From: Tatumella saanichensis
GTDB lineage: Bacteria; Pseudomonadota; Gammaproteobacteria; Enterobacterales; Enterobacteriaceae
Direction of reading: 5' to 3'
Length of the DNA stretch: 64,000 nucleotides
Assembly (NCBI RefSeq): GCF_000439375.1
Contig: NZ_ATMI01000054.1
Coordinates: forward strand, 62,001 to 126,000
Positions within the stretch are counted from its first letter, which is position 1, and the number at the start of each line of letters is the position of its first letter. Positions 47,924-58,643 of this stretch are shown here, piece after piece. Position numbers and translations under genes: made by a program. The notes beneath the pieces were generated by a model. The model saw only the letters and a list, made by a program, of their open reading frames with translations, had not been told where the DNA came from and ran no database searches.

Positions 47924-49096
47924 TTATAACCCAAGGGCATAACTCAGCACTTTCTTTTTCAGCCAGCCACCGCGTTGCGCTACCATCAGTCCCAGATTAC
48001 GGACGACCGTCAACGGATGATTGCGGTTACTGAATGCGGTATAGAACAGATCCATACCACTTTGCATCAGCAAGTTATCCGGATAGCGCTTACGCTGATA
48101 ACGATTGAGTACCGATAACTGCCACCAGTCGCGACCTTGTTGCCGCGCCTCTGCCAGAACATCGATCAGCACATCCACATCGCGATAGCCCAGATTAACG
48201 CCCTGCCCTGCCAATGGATTAATGGTATGGGCGGCGTCCCCGACCAGTGCTAGCCCAGGACGGACATACTGGCTGGCATGGCGTCGTGTTAGTGGGAAAG
48301 ATCCTGCGCTTAAGACCTCAACCTTGCCGAGGCGTGCCGGAAAATGCGCGGCAATCTCCTGGGTCAGCTGAGCCGAGGGCATTTTGGATAACTGGCGAAT
48401 ACGCTCAACACTGTCATACCAGACTAATGACGCATAATTATCAAACAACGGTAAGAAGGCCCGTGGCCCGGACGGTGTAAACTGCTGCCAGGTGCTGTCA
48501 CCGGGAAGCTGCTCACAACGCACCGAGATCAGCATACAGGATTGTGAATATTCCCAACCACTGACACCGATCCCCGCTATCCGTCTCACCTGAGAATTGG
48601 CACCGTCAGCCCCGACCAGCATCCGAGTGCGGATCTGCTGTCCATTATCCAAGGTTAGCGTCCAAGAATCGTCCTGATAGTGCGAGCTTTTCAGGGTGGC
48701 AGGACAGAGCACGGTGATCCCCTGCTGCTGCATTTTTTCCCACAATGCCCACTGCAGGACGCTGTTTTCCACCATAAAGCCCAGTTCCGGTAATCCCAGA
48801 GAATCAGCATCAAAGATAGCGTGGGCATTTTCCCATTCCCAAGTTTCCAAACGACGGTAAGGGACGCAGCGCATGGCGGTTATCGCCTGCCACACCTCCA
48901 ACTCTTTCAGCAATGCCACTGAGGCACAGCCAATAGCGGAGATGCGCACGTCTGGAAGACTTTCCGGCGAAAAAGCGGCCGGAGTCTGGTGCTCAATCAC
49001 CGCAACTTTAAACTGATGCCGGGCCAACCCGCAAGCCAGCGCCGCGCCCACCATACCGCCACCGGTAATCACGACATCAAATTGATCTTCCTGCAT
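47924..49096 (-). CDS. ubiF: Demethoxyubiquinone hydroxylase UbiF
   Basis: A flavoprotein mono-oxygenase that hydroxylates 3-demethoxyubiquinone in aerobic ubiquinone synthesis. The start at 49096 ([13 protein letters not shown]) is set by the family N-terminus and by AAGGA about 8 nt upstream; a longer open frame to 49207 is spurious. The 390 residues compare with 391 in E. coli. The ADP-binding motif is [13 protein letters not shown], and the FAD/ribityl motif is [21 protein letters not shown]. It diverges from miaB. Confidence 0.96.
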   Translation of the reverse strand: MQEDQFDVVITGGGMVGAALACGLARHQFKVAVIEHQTPAAFSPESLPDVRISAIGCASVALLKELEVWQAITAMRCVPYRRLETWEWENAHAIFDADSLGLPELGFMVENSVLQWALWEKMQQQGITVLCPATLKSSHYQDDSWTLTLDNGQQIRTRMLVGADGANSQVRRIAGIGVSGWEYSQSCMLISVRCEQLPGDSTWQQFTPSGPRAFLPLFDNYASLVWYDSVERIRQLSKMPSAQLTQEIAAHFPARLGKVEVLSAGSFPLTRRHASQYVRPGLALVGDAAHTINPLAGQGVNLGYRDVDVLIDVLAEARQQGRDWWQLSVLNRYQRKRYPDNLLMQSGMDLFYTAFSNRNHPLTVVRNLGLMVAQRGGWLKKKVLSYALGL

Positions 49097-49271
49097 GTTA
49101 TTATCCTTTCCAAGACCAGACTGCCCGTCTGAGAGCGGGTTAATGTCAATCCTTACCAGTGTACCGGAAAATACGGTCACAAACAGAAAAGCCGCTACAC
49201 TGGTCACAACAGCACCAAAGCATTACAATATGCCGCCTGCACATCCTTGCACTGAATCAATGGCCAGTTCG

Positions 49272-50696
49272 ATGACAAAAAAATTACATATTAAAACCTG
49301 GGGCTGTCAGATGAATGAGTACGATTCATCGAAAATGTCAGACCTGCTGAACAATACTCACGGCTACTCTCTAACCGAAGATGCGGAAGAGGCGGACGTG
49401 CTGCTGCTGAATACCTGCTCTATCCGTGAAAAAGCGCAGGAAAAAGTGTTCCACCAATTAGGACGCTGGAAAAAGCTGAAAGATAACAATCCGGACCTGA
49501 TTATCGGTGTCGGAGGATGTGTTGCCTCGCAGGAAGGTGATCATATCCGCCAGCGTGCCCACTATGTGGATATCGTGTTTGGCCCGCAAACCCTGCACCG
49601 TTTGCCGGAGATGATCAACAGCGTCCGTGGCAACAAGAGCCCAGTGGTGGACATCAGTTTCCCAGAAATCGAAAAATTTGACCGCCTGCCAGAACCACGG
49701 GCTGAAGGACCGAGTGCTTTTGTCTCCATTATGGAAGGCTGTAATAAATACTGCACCTTCTGTGTGGTGCCTTACACCCGCGGTGAAGAAGTCAGCCGTC
49801 CAAGCGACGATATCCTGTTTGAGATCGCCCAGTTGGCAGCCCAGGGGGTGCGTGAGGTCAATCTGCTGGGCCAAAACGTCAATGCCTACCGCGGTGAAAA
49901 CTTTGACGGATCGGTATGTACCTTTGCCGACCTGTTACGCCTGGTGGCTGCCATCGACGGTATCGACCGCATCCGTTTTACCACCAGCCACCCAATCGAG
50001 TTTACCGACGATATCATTGAGGTGTACCGCGATACGCCGGAGCTGGTCAGTTTCCTGCACCTGCCGGTGCAGAGTGGTGCTGATCGTATTCTGACACTGA
50101 TGAAGCGTGCCCACACGGCGCTGGAATATAAAGCGATAATCCGCAAACTGCGTGATGCGCGTCCGGATATCCAAATCAGCTCCGACTTTATTATCGGCTT
50201 CCCAGGAGAAACCCAAGAAGATTTCGAGAAAACCATGAAGCTGATTGCCGACGTCAACTTCGATATGAGCTTCAGCTTTATCTACTCGGCACGCCCGGGT
50301 ACTCCAGCTGCCGATTTGCCAGACGATGTCAGCGAAGATGAGAAGAAACAACGCCTCTATATTCTTCAGGATCGTATCAATCAGCAGGCAATGGCCTGGA
50401 GCCGCCGCATGCTCGGTACCGTACAGCGTGTACTGGTGGAAGGCACCTCTCGTAAGAACCTAATGGAACTTTCCGGTCGTACCGAAAATAACCGTGTGGT
50501 CAACTTTGAAGGCACTCCAGAGATGGTCGGTAAGTTTGTCGACGTAGAAATTGTCGATGTTTATCCGAACTCCCTGCGTGGGGTAGCGGTCCGTACCGAG
50601 CAGGAGATGGATCTGCGCGTCACCGAATCTCCGGCCTCTGTCATTGCCCGTACCCGTAAAGAGAATGAGTCCGGCGTCGGGGTCTATCAGCCTTAA
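49272..50696 (+). CDS. miaB: tRNA-2-methylthio-N6-dimethylallyladenosine synthase MiaB
   Basis: A radical-SAM methylthiotransferase that converts i6A37 to ms2i6A37 in tRNAs reading UNN codons. The start at 49272 gives [20 protein letters not shown] and 474 residues, as in E. coli; an in-frame ATG four codons earlier is possible, and neither has a good Shine-Dalgarno. The auxiliary-cluster domain (UPF0004) is at the N-terminus. The radical-SAM CxxxCxxC is in [16 protein letters not shown], and a TRAM domain ends the protein. Confidence 0.97.
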   Translation: MTKKLHIKTWGCQMNEYDSSKMSDLLNNTHGYSLTEDAEEADVLLLNTCSIREKAQEKVFHQLGRWKKLKDNNPDLIIGVGGCVASQEGDHIRQRAHYVDIVFGPQTLHRLPEMINSVRGNKSPVVDISFPEIEKFDRLPEPRAEGPSAFVSIMEGCNKYCTFCVVPYTRGEEVSRPSDDILFEIAQLAAQGVREVNLLGQNVNAYRGENFDGSVCTFADLLRLVAAIDGIDRIRFTTSHPIEFTDDIIEVYRDTPELVSFLHLPVQSGADRILTLMKRAHTALEYKAIIRKLRDARPDIQISSDFIIGFPGETQEDFEKTMKLIADVNFDMSFSFIYSARPGTPAADLPDDVSEDEKKQRLYILQDRINQQAMAWSRRMLGTVQRVLVEGTSRKNLMELSGRTENNRVVNFEGTPEMVGKFVDVEIVDVYPNSLRGVAVRTEQEMDLRVTESPASVIARTRKENESGVGVYQP

Positions 50697-50872
50697 CAGC
50701 TTCCTCCTGCCGCTGCCCTCCCGTGCGGCGGTAAATTTGCTACGCTGAAAGGGGTGGATTTTTAATAATCTGCCCCGATATCCCTCAGAAGAGACTTTCT
50801 GCGGCAGGCCCGATGTTGCCGCCGGATACCCTGATTCTGACTAACCGGCCCTTAGCGACCTAGAGGATTACT

Positions 50873-51925
50873 TTGAATATCGAAACCCGTGACATTGCCT
50901 TGGAACCTGCCGATAACCAACGCCTACTGAGTCTTACCGGCCCGTTTGACGATAACCTGAAACAGTTAGAACGTCGGCTCGGCATTGAAATCAATCGCCG
51001 TGATAACCGTTTTACCCTGACCGGTAAAGCGCTCTGTGTGGCGGCGGCAGAACAGATCCTGAAAAAACTCTATGTGGATACCGCACCGATGCGCGGTCAG
51101 AGCAAAGATATCGACCCACAGGATATCCATCTGGCGATTAAAGAGAGTGGCGTCCTAGAGCAGAGCGCTGAGAGTGTGCCTGACTACGGTAAAGCGGTGA
51201 ACATCCAAACCCGCCGTGGCGTGATTAAGCCGCGTACCCCGAACCAGGCCAGTTATATTGCCCATATCCTCGACCACGATATTACCTTTGGTATTGGTCC
51301 AGCGGGAACCGGTAAGACTTATCTGGCAGTAGCGGCCGCGGTGGATGCCCTTGAGCGCCAAGAAGTGAGACGTATTCTGCTGACTCGTCCAGCAGTTGAA
51401 GCCGGTGAAAAGCTGGGCTTCCTGCCTGGGGATCTAAGTCAGAAAGTCGACCCTTATCTGCGCCCACTGTACGATGCACTGTTTGAAATGCTCGGCTTTG
51501 AAAAAGTGGAGAAGCTGATTGAGCGTAATGTCATTGAAGTCGCCCCGCTGGCCTATATGCGTGGCCGAACCCTCAATGATGCTTTTATTATTCTCGATGA
51601 GAGCCAGAACACCACCATCGAACAGATGAAGATGTTCTTGACCCGTATTGGCTTTAACTCAAAAGCGGTGATCACCGGTGACGTCACGCAGATCGACTTA
51701 CCGCGTAATGCCCGCTCCGGCCTGAAACACGCCATTGAAGTGCTGTCCGAAGTGCCGGAACTCAGTTTTAACTTCTTTCATAGCGAAGATGTGGTCCGCC
51801 ATCCGGTGGTAGCGCGCATCGTGGTGGCGTATGAAGCCTGGGAGGAAGCTGACCAAAAACGCCGCGACCAAGCGGCAGAAGAGCGTAAACGCGCGGCACT
51901 GGCTGCCGGGCAGGAGAATACCTGA
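50873..51925 (+). CDS. ybeZ: PhoH-like ATPase YbeZ
   Basis: A 350-residue PhoH-family P-loop ATPase that partners the ribosome-maturation RNase YbeY. The start is TTG at 50873 ([15 protein letters not shown]) with AGGA about 6 nt upstream. Walker A is GPAGTGKT and Walker B FIILDES, and [16 protein letters not shown] is characteristic. The C-terminus is a charged helical tail. It is directly followed by ybeY. Confidence 0.95.
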   Translation: MNIETRDIALEPADNQRLLSLTGPFDDNLKQLERRLGIEINRRDNRFTLTGKALCVAAAEQILKKLYVDTAPMRGQSKDIDPQDIHLAIKESGVLEQSAESVPDYGKAVNIQTRRGVIKPRTPNQASYIAHILDHDITFGIGPAGTGKTYLAVAAAVDALERQEVRRILLTRPAVEAGEKLGFLPGDLSQKVDPYLRPLYDALFEMLGFEKVEKLIERNVIEVAPLAYMRGRTLNDAFIILDESQNTTIEQMKMFLTRIGFNSKAVITGDVTQIDLPRNARSGLKHAIEVLSEVPELSFNFFHSEDVVRHPVVARIVVAYEAWEEADQKRRDQAAEERKRAALAAGQENT

Positions 51926-51926
51926 T

Positions 51927-52409
51927 ATGAGCAGTCTTGTTACCCTCGACTTACAGCATGCCTGTGAACACACACAGGGATTACCGGATGAAGCGCAGTT
52001 CCTGCGCTGGCTGACAGCAGCGGTGGCGCCTTTTCAGCCAGAGAGTGAAGTGACCATTCGTCTGGTGGATGAAGCCGAGAGCCACGAGCTGAACCTCACC
52101 TATCGCGGTAAAGATAAGCCGACCAATGTGCTCTCATTCCCGTTCGAAGCTCCACCGGGTATTGAGGATCTCCCTTTACTGGGTGACCTGATCATCTGCC
52201 GCCAAGTGGTTGAGGCCGAAGCCGCAGAACAGGGCAAACCCGTCGAGGCCCACTGGGCACATATGGTGGTGCATGGTACCCTGCACCTTCTGGGCTATGA
52301 CCATATCGAGGATGACGAAGCCGAAGAAATGGAAGGCCTCGAAACTGAGATAATGCTTGCTATGGGCTATACTGACCCGTACATTTCAGAGAAAGCACTT
52401 AACGATTGA
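51927..52409 (+). CDS. ybeY: Endoribonuclease YbeY
   Basis: A single-strand-specific RNase needed for 16S rRNA 3'-end maturation and ribosome quality control. The start at 51927 gives [14 protein letters not shown], one base after the ybeZ stop, with GGAG in the ybeZ end; the longer frame upstream overlaps ybeZ and is not conserved. The 160-residue protein carries the zinc-binding [11 protein letters not shown] motif and [15 protein letters not shown]. Confidence 0.96.
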   Translation: MSSLVTLDLQHACEHTQGLPDEAQFLRWLTAAVAPFQPESEVTIRLVDEAESHELNLTYRGKDKPTNVLSFPFEAPPGIEDLPLLGDLIICRQVVEAEAAEQGKPVEAHWAHMVVHGTLHLLGYDHIEDDEAEEMEGLETEIMLAMGYTDPYISEKALND

Positions 52410-52490
52410 GTGCCTTTTCAGCAACAGGCTGCCAGTGACCTCCCCTGGCAGCAACACTTCCCCTGATAGAGAGAACAAAAAAAATACGCC

Positions 52491-53372
52491 ATGAGCGATG
52501 ACCATTCACAAAACAGCGATACCCCCGCCAGTAAAAAGGGATTCTTTTCTTTACTGCTTAATCAGCTGTTCCACGGTGAACCTCAAAACCGTGACGAATT
52601 ACTGGAGCTAATCCGCGATTCCGAACAAAAAGAGCTGATCGACCAGGATACCCGCGACATGATGGAAGGCGTGATGGAAATCGCCGAACAGCGGGTCAGG
52701 GATATTATGATCCCGCGTTCTCAGATGATCACCCTAAAACAAAACCAAAGCCTTGATGAGTGCCTGGATGTGATTATTGAGTCCGCCCACTCACGGTTCC
52801 CGGTGATCAGTGAAGACAAAGATCATGTGGAAGGTATTCTGATGGCCAAAGATTTACTGCCGTTTATGCGCAGTGACTCAAAGCCGTTCAGTATCGCTGA
52901 TGTGCTCCGCCCAGTGGTGGTCGTGCCGGAGAGTAAACGTGTCGACCGGATGCTGAAAGAGTTTCGCTCGCAGCGCTATCACATGGCGATTGTCATCGAT
53001 GAATTTGGTGGCGTCTCTGGCCTAGTGACCATTGAAGATATTCTGGAACTGATCGTCGGTGAAATTGAAGATGAATACGATGAAGAAGATAGCAGCGATA
53101 TCCGCCAGCTCAGCCGCCACAGCTACTCACTGCGCGCACTGACCCCTATCGAAGACTTCAACGAAATCTTTGGCACCAGTTTCAGTGATGAAGAAGTCGA
53201 CACTATCGGCGGCCTAGTGATGCAGAACTTCGGTCATCTTCCCGCCCGAGGTGAAAGTATCACCATCGATAACTATCAGTTTAAGGTCGCCATGGCTGAC
53301 CGCCGCCGTATCCTACAGGTTCATGTCAGGATCCCGGAAGATGCCGACGCACCACAACTCGAAGACGAATAA
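52491..53372 (+). CDS. corC: CNNM-family transporter-associated protein CorC (YbeX)
   Basis: A soluble 293-residue protein with two CBS domains (about 70-190; [47 protein letters not shown]) and a C-terminal CorC/HlyC FAD-like domain. It is linked to Mg2+/Co2+ efflux and to ribosome function alongside ybeZ/ybeY. The length is as in E. coli (292). It lies 7 bp before lnt. Confidence 0.95.
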   Translation: MSDDHSQNSDTPASKKGFFSLLLNQLFHGEPQNRDELLELIRDSEQKELIDQDTRDMMEGVMEIAEQRVRDIMIPRSQMITLKQNQSLDECLDVIIESAHSRFPVISEDKDHVEGILMAKDLLPFMRSDSKPFSIADVLRPVVVVPESKRVDRMLKEFRSQRYHMAIVIDEFGGVSGLVTIEDILELIVGEIEDEYDEEDSSDIRQLSRHSYSLRALTPIEDFNEIFGTSFSDEEVDTIGGLVMQNFGHLPARGESITIDNYQFKVAMADRRRILQVHVRIPEDADAPQLEDE

Positions 53373-53379
53373 TCAGTCT

Positions 53380-54918
53380 ATGACAGCACTGACCTCTGTT
53401 TTGCAGCGACAGGCACTTCGCCTGTTGCTGGCTGCTCTCACGGGTGCCGCCGGCACCCTTGCATTTTCCCCTTATGATTTCTGGCCTGCTGCCCTGCTCT
53501 CTCTGACCGGACTGCAAGTACTGACTTTGCAGCGTACCACTCGCCAGGCTGTCGCGATCGGCTTTGTCTGGGGAATGGGCCTGTTCGGCTCTGGGGTTAA
53601 CTGGGTGTATGTCAGCATTGCTACCTTCGGTGGCATGCCGGGACCGGTGAATGTCATGCTGGTGGTGTTGCTGGCAGCTTGGTTGTCACTGTTCCCGATG
53701 CTGTTTACTGGTCTGCTTAACCGGATCTGGCCGCGTGCGACCCTCAGTCGTCTGTTGCTGGCCGCGCCGGCGCTGTGGCAGTTTACCGAGTTTCTACGGG
53801 GCTGGGTTCTGACCGGATTCCCATGGTTGCAGTTTGGCTACAGCCAAATTGAAGGCCCCCTAAAAGGTATTGCGCCGATTGCCGGCGTGGAAACCATTAC
53901 CTTTGTGATGATGGTCATTGCAGGGCTTATCAGCTATACCTTAGTAACTCGCAAACTGTGGCCACTAGGGGTGGCTGTGGTAGCGATGCTAGCCGCTTGG
54001 CCACTACGTTATCTACATTGGTATCAGCCACAGACGGATCGCAGCGTATCGGTAGCGTTGGTGCAGGGTAATATTGCCCAGTCAATGAAGTGGGATCCGC
54101 AACAGCTACAGCGTACCCTTGATACCTATCTGCAATTGACTCGCCCGGAACTGGGACGGGCAAAACTGATTATCTGGCCGGAGTCCGCTATTACCGACTT
54201 GGAAAGTAATCAGCAGACTTTTCTCACCGAGATGGATCAAATCCTACGGCAACGTGGCAATACCCTGGCAACTGGCATCGTCGACTCTCGAGTAGAAGCT
54301 GACAATCGCTACCATGACTACAACAGCGTGGTGGTACTGGGTGATGCTGACAACCCTTACAGCTTTCAGAGTCGTGACCGCTACCGGAAGAATCATCTGG
54401 TGCCTTTCGGCGAGTTTGTTCCGATGGCGAGCCTGTTAAGGCCGCTGGCGCCGTTCTTCGATCTGCCGATGTCTGGCTTTAGTCGGGGTAACTATGTTCA
54501 GCCCCCATTAAAAATGGATGGCTACCGCCTGACCACCGCGATTTGCTATGAAATTGTCCTTGGTGAGCATGTGCGGGATAACTTCAGACCGGATACCGAT
54601 TTCCTACTGACCGTTTCTAACGATGCCTGGTTTGGTCACTCCATTGGCCCATGGCAGCATCTGCAGATGGCGCGGATGCGGGCGCTGGAACTTGGCCGCC
54701 CGCTGCTGCGCGACACCAATAACGGTGTCACCGCTGTGGTGAATGCCCAAGGAGATATCGTTAAGCAGCTTCCGCAATTCCGTGAGGATGTTTTACAGGC
54801 GACCGTAACCCCGACCCGTGGCCTGACACCTTACGCACGTACCGGTAATCTCAGCGTGTGGATCCTCTCTGCACTGACGGCGCTGGCCGCCCTCGTCGCC
54901 TCTCGCCGCCGCCGATAA
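53380..54918 (+). CDS. lnt: Apolipoprotein N-acyltransferase
   Basis: It adds the third acyl chain to the N-terminal Cys of lipoproteins such as Pal and LptE encoded nearby. The start at 53380 ([15 protein letters not shown]) is chosen by family length (512). About six N-terminal TMs and a C-terminal TM flank a periplasmic nitrilase-like domain with the catalytic triad in WPESAI (Glu), [11 protein letters not shown] (Lys) and AICYEIV (Cys). No good Shine-Dalgarno is seen, and translation may be coupled to corC. Confidence 0.97.
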   Translation: MTALTSVLQRQALRLLLAALTGAAGTLAFSPYDFWPAALLSLTGLQVLTLQRTTRQAVAIGFVWGMGLFGSGVNWVYVSIATFGGMPGPVNVMLVVLLAAWLSLFPMLFTGLLNRIWPRATLSRLLLAAPALWQFTEFLRGWVLTGFPWLQFGYSQIEGPLKGIAPIAGVETITFVMMVIAGLISYTLVTRKLWPLGVAVVAMLAAWPLRYLHWYQPQTDRSVSVALVQGNIAQSMKWDPQQLQRTLDTYLQLTRPELGRAKLIIWPESAITDLESNQQTFLTEMDQILRQRGNTLATGIVDSRVEADNRYHDYNSVVVLGDADNPYSFQSRDRYRKNHLVPFGEFVPMASLLRPLAPFFDLPMSGFSRGNYVQPPLKMDGYRLTTAICYEIVLGEHVRDNFRPDTDFLLTVSNDAWFGHSIGPWQHLQMARMRALELGRPLLRDTNNGVTAVVNAQGDIVKQLPQFREDVLQATVTPTRGLTPYARTGNLSVWILSALTALAALVASRRRR

Positions 54919-54925
54919 GCCTGCT

Positions 54926-54952
54926 GATGCCGGAGTCACTCACTCCGGCATC
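54926..54952 (+). terminator. Hairpin after lnt
   Basis: Perfect 11-bp arms GATGCCGGAGT/ACTCCGGCATC around a 5-nt loop, 7 bp after the lnt stop, followed by GTCTCCCTTTCTG. The stem is strong and the T-run weak. Confidence 0.6.
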
Positions 54953-55309
54953 GTCTCCCTTTCTGTTTGCCCACCCCTTAGACCTTCCCGTACCTCTGGC
55001 TAAGCATCACTCCTTTTACCTGCCCCCTGCGGACCACAGTATTGGCATAGTACTTGCTTAACATTTACTGATATTCAGAAATAGAATGAAATATCTGCTT
55101 ACTGTGGACTGACTTGCACTGTACAGGTGCGTCTATCTGTGAGTGGCGCATAACCAGGCAGATATACGGATATTTTTACCCCTCATTTTATTAACATCAA
55201 AGTATCATTTTATTAACTTTACGCTACTGTAAAAGGGGTGAGCCGAACCGTTTTCGTCACCACGTCTGCCCTCTCGACGGCTCGCTCGGGGGCACTGAGG
55301 ACCTACCCT
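54953..55309 (+). promoter_or_regulatory. gltI upstream region with a direct repeat
   Basis: No credible ORF. A 13-bp direct repeat, TCATTTTATTAAC, occurs at 55183-55195 and 55205-55217, 22 bp apart (about two helical turns), upstream of gltI. It could be a pair of regulator sites. The rest is A/T-rich with no clear consensus promoter. Confidence 0.35.
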
Positions 55310-56206
55310 ATGAGATTGCGGATATTGACCCTAAGCTTGACCATCAGCGCCCTGCTAAGCGGCACTGCCTTGGCTGACAACAGCTCTCCGACCTTAGACA
55401 AAATTGCCAGAGATGGCGTCATCGTGGTCGGACACCGCGAATCGTCGGTGCCGTTCTCTTATTATAATAATCAGCAGCAGGTGGTGGGGTATTCGCAGGA
55501 ATATTCGAACGCCATCGTCGCGGCTATTAAGAAAGCCCTGAATAAACCAGACCTTCAGGTCAAAATGCTGCCTATTACCTCTCAAAACCGTATTCCGTTA
55601 TTACAGAACGGAACCTATGACTTTGAGTGTGGCTCAACCACCAATAATCTGGAGCGCCAGAAACAGGCGGCTTTCTCCGACACCATTTTTGTGGTCGGCA
55701 CCCGTCTGCTGGTGAAAAAAGGCAGCCCAATAAAGGATTTCAGCGACCTTAAAGGTAAAACTGTCGTCGTGACGTCGGGCACCACTTCTGAGATCCTGCT
55801 GAACAAACTCAATGATTCGCAGAAAATGGGCATGCGTATTATTAGTCCTAAAGATCACGGGGATTCATTCCGTACCCTGGAAACCGGTCGGGCGGTGGCA
55901 TTTATGATGGATGATGCCCTGTTGGCCGGTGAACGCGCTAAGGCGAAAAAGCCGGATGACTGGGTCATTGTCGGGACACCGCAGTCCCATGAGGCCTATG
56001 GCTGTATGCTGCGTAAAGATGACCCCCAGTTTAAACAACTGATGGATACCACCATTGCTCAGGCACAGACCAGTGGTCAGGCCACACAATGGTATGACCG
56101 CTGGTTTAAACAACCTATCCCCCCAAAAAATATGACCATGAATTTTGATATGTCAGCGGATATGCAAGCACTGTTCAAATCACCGAACGACAAAGTGCTT
56201 AACTGA
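55310..56206 (+). CDS. gltI: Glutamate/aspartate ABC transporter substrate-binding protein
   Basis: The periplasmic binding protein for L-glutamate and L-aspartate. The start at 55310 gives a Sec signal peptide (MRLRILTL..., cleavage after ALSGTALA-type Ala) preceded by AGGA about 9 nt upstream; a longer frame from 55238 would bury the signal. The 298-residue protein includes GHRESSVPFSYYNN, ITSQNRIPLLQNGTYDFECGST and DHGDSFRTLETGRAVAFMMDD. In E. coli the sRNA SroC derives from the gltI-gltJ segment of this transcript. Confidence 0.96.
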   Translation: MRLRILTLSLTISALLSGTALADNSSPTLDKIARDGVIVVGHRESSVPFSYYNNQQQVVGYSQEYSNAIVAAIKKALNKPDLQVKMLPITSQNRIPLLQNGTYDFECGSTTNNLERQKQAAFSDTIFVVGTRLLVKKGSPIKDFSDLKGKTVVVTSGTTSEILLNKLNDSQKMGMRIISPKDHGDSFRTLETGRAVAFMMDDALLAGERAKAKKPDDWVIVGTPQSHEAYGCMLRKDDPQFKQLMDTTIAQAQTSGQATQWYDRWFKQPIPPKNMTMNFDMSADMQALFKSPNDKVLN

Positions 56207-56298
56207 TCCTCCGTGATTGACCGTCCGGGCGGCCTGCATGCCCGGCGCTTATCGTTATCTGTTTACGGGGAACTTGCTTCCCTGTCTGGGAGAATCTT

Positions 56299-57039
56299 AT
56301 GGGGAACGACTGGCAATGGGGCATTTTTTTGCAGCCTGCCCCGTTTGGCAATACCACCTATCTCGGCTGGTTATGGTCTGGATTTCAGGTCACCGTAGCG
56401 GTATCTGCCTGTGCATGGGTGATCGCTTTTCTGGTCGGCTCTCTGTTCGGCATTCTGCGCACCGTGCCGAACCGCGTTCTGTCCGCTGTCGGTGGCTGCT
56501 ATGTGGAACTGTTTCGTAACATCCCTTTGATTGTACAGTTTTTCTTCTGGTACCTAGTGGCGCCGGAACTGGTGGGGGAAACTTTGGGAATGTGGTTTAA
56601 AGCGGACCTGGCCCCCAATATCCAGTTTTTTGTCGCGTCGGTGACCTGCCTCGGTTTGTTTACCGCTGCCCGAGTCTGTGAACAGGTACGGGCCGCGATC
56701 CAGTCTCTGCCTCGCGGCCAGAAAGCCGCCAGCTTGGCATTGGGCATGACGTTGGCTCAGAGCTACCGCTATGTGTTGCTGCCCAATGCTTACCGACGGA
56801 TTGTGCCGCCGATGACCTCGGAAATGCTTAACCTGGTGAAAAACTCCGCCATTGCCTCCACGATCGGCCTGATGGATATGGCGGCACAGGCCGGAAAATT
56901 GCTGGATTACTCCTCCCATGCCTACGAATCCTTTACCGCCATCACCCTCGGTTACATCCTGATCAACGTCGTAATTATGCTACTGATGAGCCTGGTCGAG
57001 CGTCGCAGTCGGCTACCCGGCCTACACGGAGGTGAATAA
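56299..57039 (+). CDS. gltJ: Glutamate/aspartate ABC transporter permease GltJ
   Basis: One of two inner-membrane permeases of the Glt importer. At 246 residues it is the E. coli length. It has several TMs and the cytoplasmic EAA-type loop around [47 protein letters not shown] precedes the ATG. Its stop shares a base with the gltK start (TAATG). The 92-bp gap from gltI contains a CCGGGC/GCCCGG stem that may separate binding-protein and permease expression. Confidence 0.96.
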   Translation: MGNDWQWGIFLQPAPFGNTTYLGWLWSGFQVTVAVSACAWVIAFLVGSLFGILRTVPNRVLSAVGGCYVELFRNIPLIVQFFFWYLVAPELVGETLGMWFKADLAPNIQFFVASVTCLGLFTAARVCEQVRAAIQSLPRGQKAASLALGMTLAQSYRYVLLPNAYRRIVPPMTSEMLNLVKNSAIASTIGLMDMAAQAGKLLDYSSHAYESFTAITLGYILINVVIMLLMSLVERRSRLPGLHGGE

Positions 57040-57716
57040 TGTACAGTTTTGACTGGAGCTCTATTCCCCCTGCGCTACCCTATCTTGGGGACGGCATGCT
57101 GGTTACCCTAAAAATTACCGTCAGCGCCGTAGTGTTTGGCATCCTTTGGGGCACCTTGCTGGCAGTAATGCGCCTGTCACCACTACAGCTGGTAAGCAGT
57201 TTTGCCAAGCTGTATGTCAACCTGTTCAGGGCCGTGCCATTGGTGATGGTCTTGCTGTGGTTTTACCTTATCGTCCCTGGTTTACTGCAGCGAGTGCTCG
57301 GCCTATCTCCCACCACCGATATCCGGCTGATCTCGGCGATGGTAGCATTCTCGCTGTTTGAAGCGGCCTATTACGCCGAAATTATTCGTGCTGGCATCCA
57401 AGGGATTGGTAAAGGTCAGTCATCTGCGGCGCTGGCCTTGGGGATGACCTATAGCCAGAGTATGCGACTGGTGATCCTGCCACAGGCGTTTCGGGCGATG
57501 GTGCCACTGCTACTGACCCAGGGGATCGTGCTATTCCAAGATACCTCGCTGGTCTACGTCCTCAGTTTGGCTGATTTTTTCCGTACGGCCTCGACCATAG
57601 GCGAGCGTGACGGCACTCAAGTTGAGATGATCCTGTTTGCGGGGCTGGTCTATTTTGTGATCAGTTTGAGTTTCTCACTGCTGGTCACTGCGATGAAGAA
57701 AAAAAGGACCCTCTGA
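57039..57716 (+). CDS. gltK: Glutamate/aspartate ABC transporter permease GltK
   Basis: The second permease of the importer. The 225-residue protein has the loop [38 protein letters not shown] for coupling to GltL. It overlaps gltJ and gltL by one base each, so the three are translated as a coupled set. Confidence 0.96.
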   Translation: MYSFDWSSIPPALPYLGDGMLVTLKITVSAVVFGILWGTLLAVMRLSPLQLVSSFAKLYVNLFRAVPLVMVLLWFYLIVPGLLQRVLGLSPTTDIRLISAMVAFSLFEAAYYAEIIRAGIQGIGKGQSSAALALGMTYSQSMRLVILPQAFRAMVPLLLTQGIVLFQDTSLVYVLSLADFFRTASTIGERDGTQVEMILFAGLVYFVISLSFSLLVTAMKKKRTL

Positions 57717-58441
57717 TGATTACCCTGAAAAATGTTTCTAAATGGTATGGGCAGTTCCAAGTGCTGGCGGACTGCAGCACAGAGGTGAATAAAGGGGAAG
57801 TGGTGGTAGTGTGTGGCCCATCAGGGTCAGGTAAATCGACTCTGATCAAAACCGTCAATGGCTTGGAAGCGGTGCAACAGGGCAGCATTACCGTTAATGG
57901 TACCGAGGTCACCGCGGGAAAAACCAACCTCGCACAATTACGCAGTCGAGTTGGAATGGTGTTTCAGCATTTTGAACTGTTTCCCCATCTCAGCATTCTC
58001 GACAATTTGACACTGGCGCAGGTGAAGGTGCTGAAGCGGGATCGTGTATTGGCGCGGGATAAGGCGCTAAAGCTGTTGACCCGTGTCGGGCTGTCTGCCC
58101 ACGCGAACAAATATCCGGCGCAGTTATCCGGAGGTCAACAGCAGCGGGTCGCCATCGCCCGGGCATTGTGTATGGACCCGGTTGCCATGCTGTTTGATGA
58201 ACCCACGTCAGCCTTAGATCCGGAGATGATCAACGAAGTCTTGGATGTGATGGTCAGCCTTGCCAATGAAGGTATGACCATGATGGTCGTGACCCACGAA
58301 ATGGGCTTTGCCCGAAAAGTGGCTAACCGCGTTATTTTTATGGATGAAGGACGAATTGTTGAAGATACCGATAAAGACGCGTTCTTCAGCCACCCCGCCA
58401 GCGAACGTGCCCGCGATTTCTTGGCAAAAATCCTCCACTGA
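57716..58441 (+). CDS. gltL: Glutamate/aspartate ABC transporter ATPase GltL
   Basis: The ATP-binding subunit that powers GltIJK. At 241 residues it has the E. coli length. Walker A is GPSGSGKST, the Q-loop is [10 protein letters not shown], the signature LSGGQQQR, Walker [13 protein letters not shown], and the H-loop VVTHEMGFA. It is last in gltIJKL and is followed by a terminator. E. coli has rihA next; it is absent here. Confidence 0.97.
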   Translation: MITLKNVSKWYGQFQVLADCSTEVNKGEVVVVCGPSGSGKSTLIKTVNGLEAVQQGSITVNGTEVTAGKTNLAQLRSRVGMVFQHFELFPHLSILDNLTLAQVKVLKRDRVLARDKALKLLTRVGLSAHANKYPAQLSGGQQQRVAIARALCMDPVAMLFDEPTSALDPEMINEVLDVMVSLANEGMTMMVVTHEMGFARKVANRVIFMDEGRIVEDTDKDAFFSHPASERARDFLAKILH

Positions 58442-58447
58442 TCGCCC

Positions 58448-58482
58448 TCTCCTCCACGCCTGTAGCTGGGGGAGAAGTTTTC
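58448..58482 (+). terminator. Terminator of gltIJKL
   Basis: TCTCCTCCA and TGGGGGAGA arms (one G-U pair), a 10-nt loop, then AGTTTTC, just after the gltL stop. Confidence 0.65.
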
Positions 58483-58547
58483 TTGGTCCGAAAGACCGTC
58501 CCGTAGAAGGTTTCCGTTAGAAATCGTGCCGCGTTGTCATGCGGGTG

Positions 58548-58576
58548 TTGTTGCAGGCTGGGCTTATGGGTATGCT
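58548..58576 (+). promoter_or_regulatory. Candidate promoter of leuS-lptE-holA-nadD
   Basis: TTGTTG, a 17-bp spacer and TATGCT, about 68 bp upstream of leuS and after the gltL terminator. Confidence 0.45.
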
Positions 58577-58643
58577 ATGCGGATCCCATAAAGACCATTT
58601 AAGCAGTATGCTTCGCGAAATTTAACAAGGACCACAGGCTGCC

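Noticed and set aside
47310-47942. ORFs overlapping the Met/Leu/Gln tRNA cluster
   Set aside because: Repeated translated tRNA sequence (for example GSNPGIPA motifs); tRNA artefacts.
56207-56298. SroC-like sRNA gene between gltI and gltJ
   Set aside because: A CCGGGC/GCCCGG stem is present but no T-run or sequence I can match to SroC with confidence.
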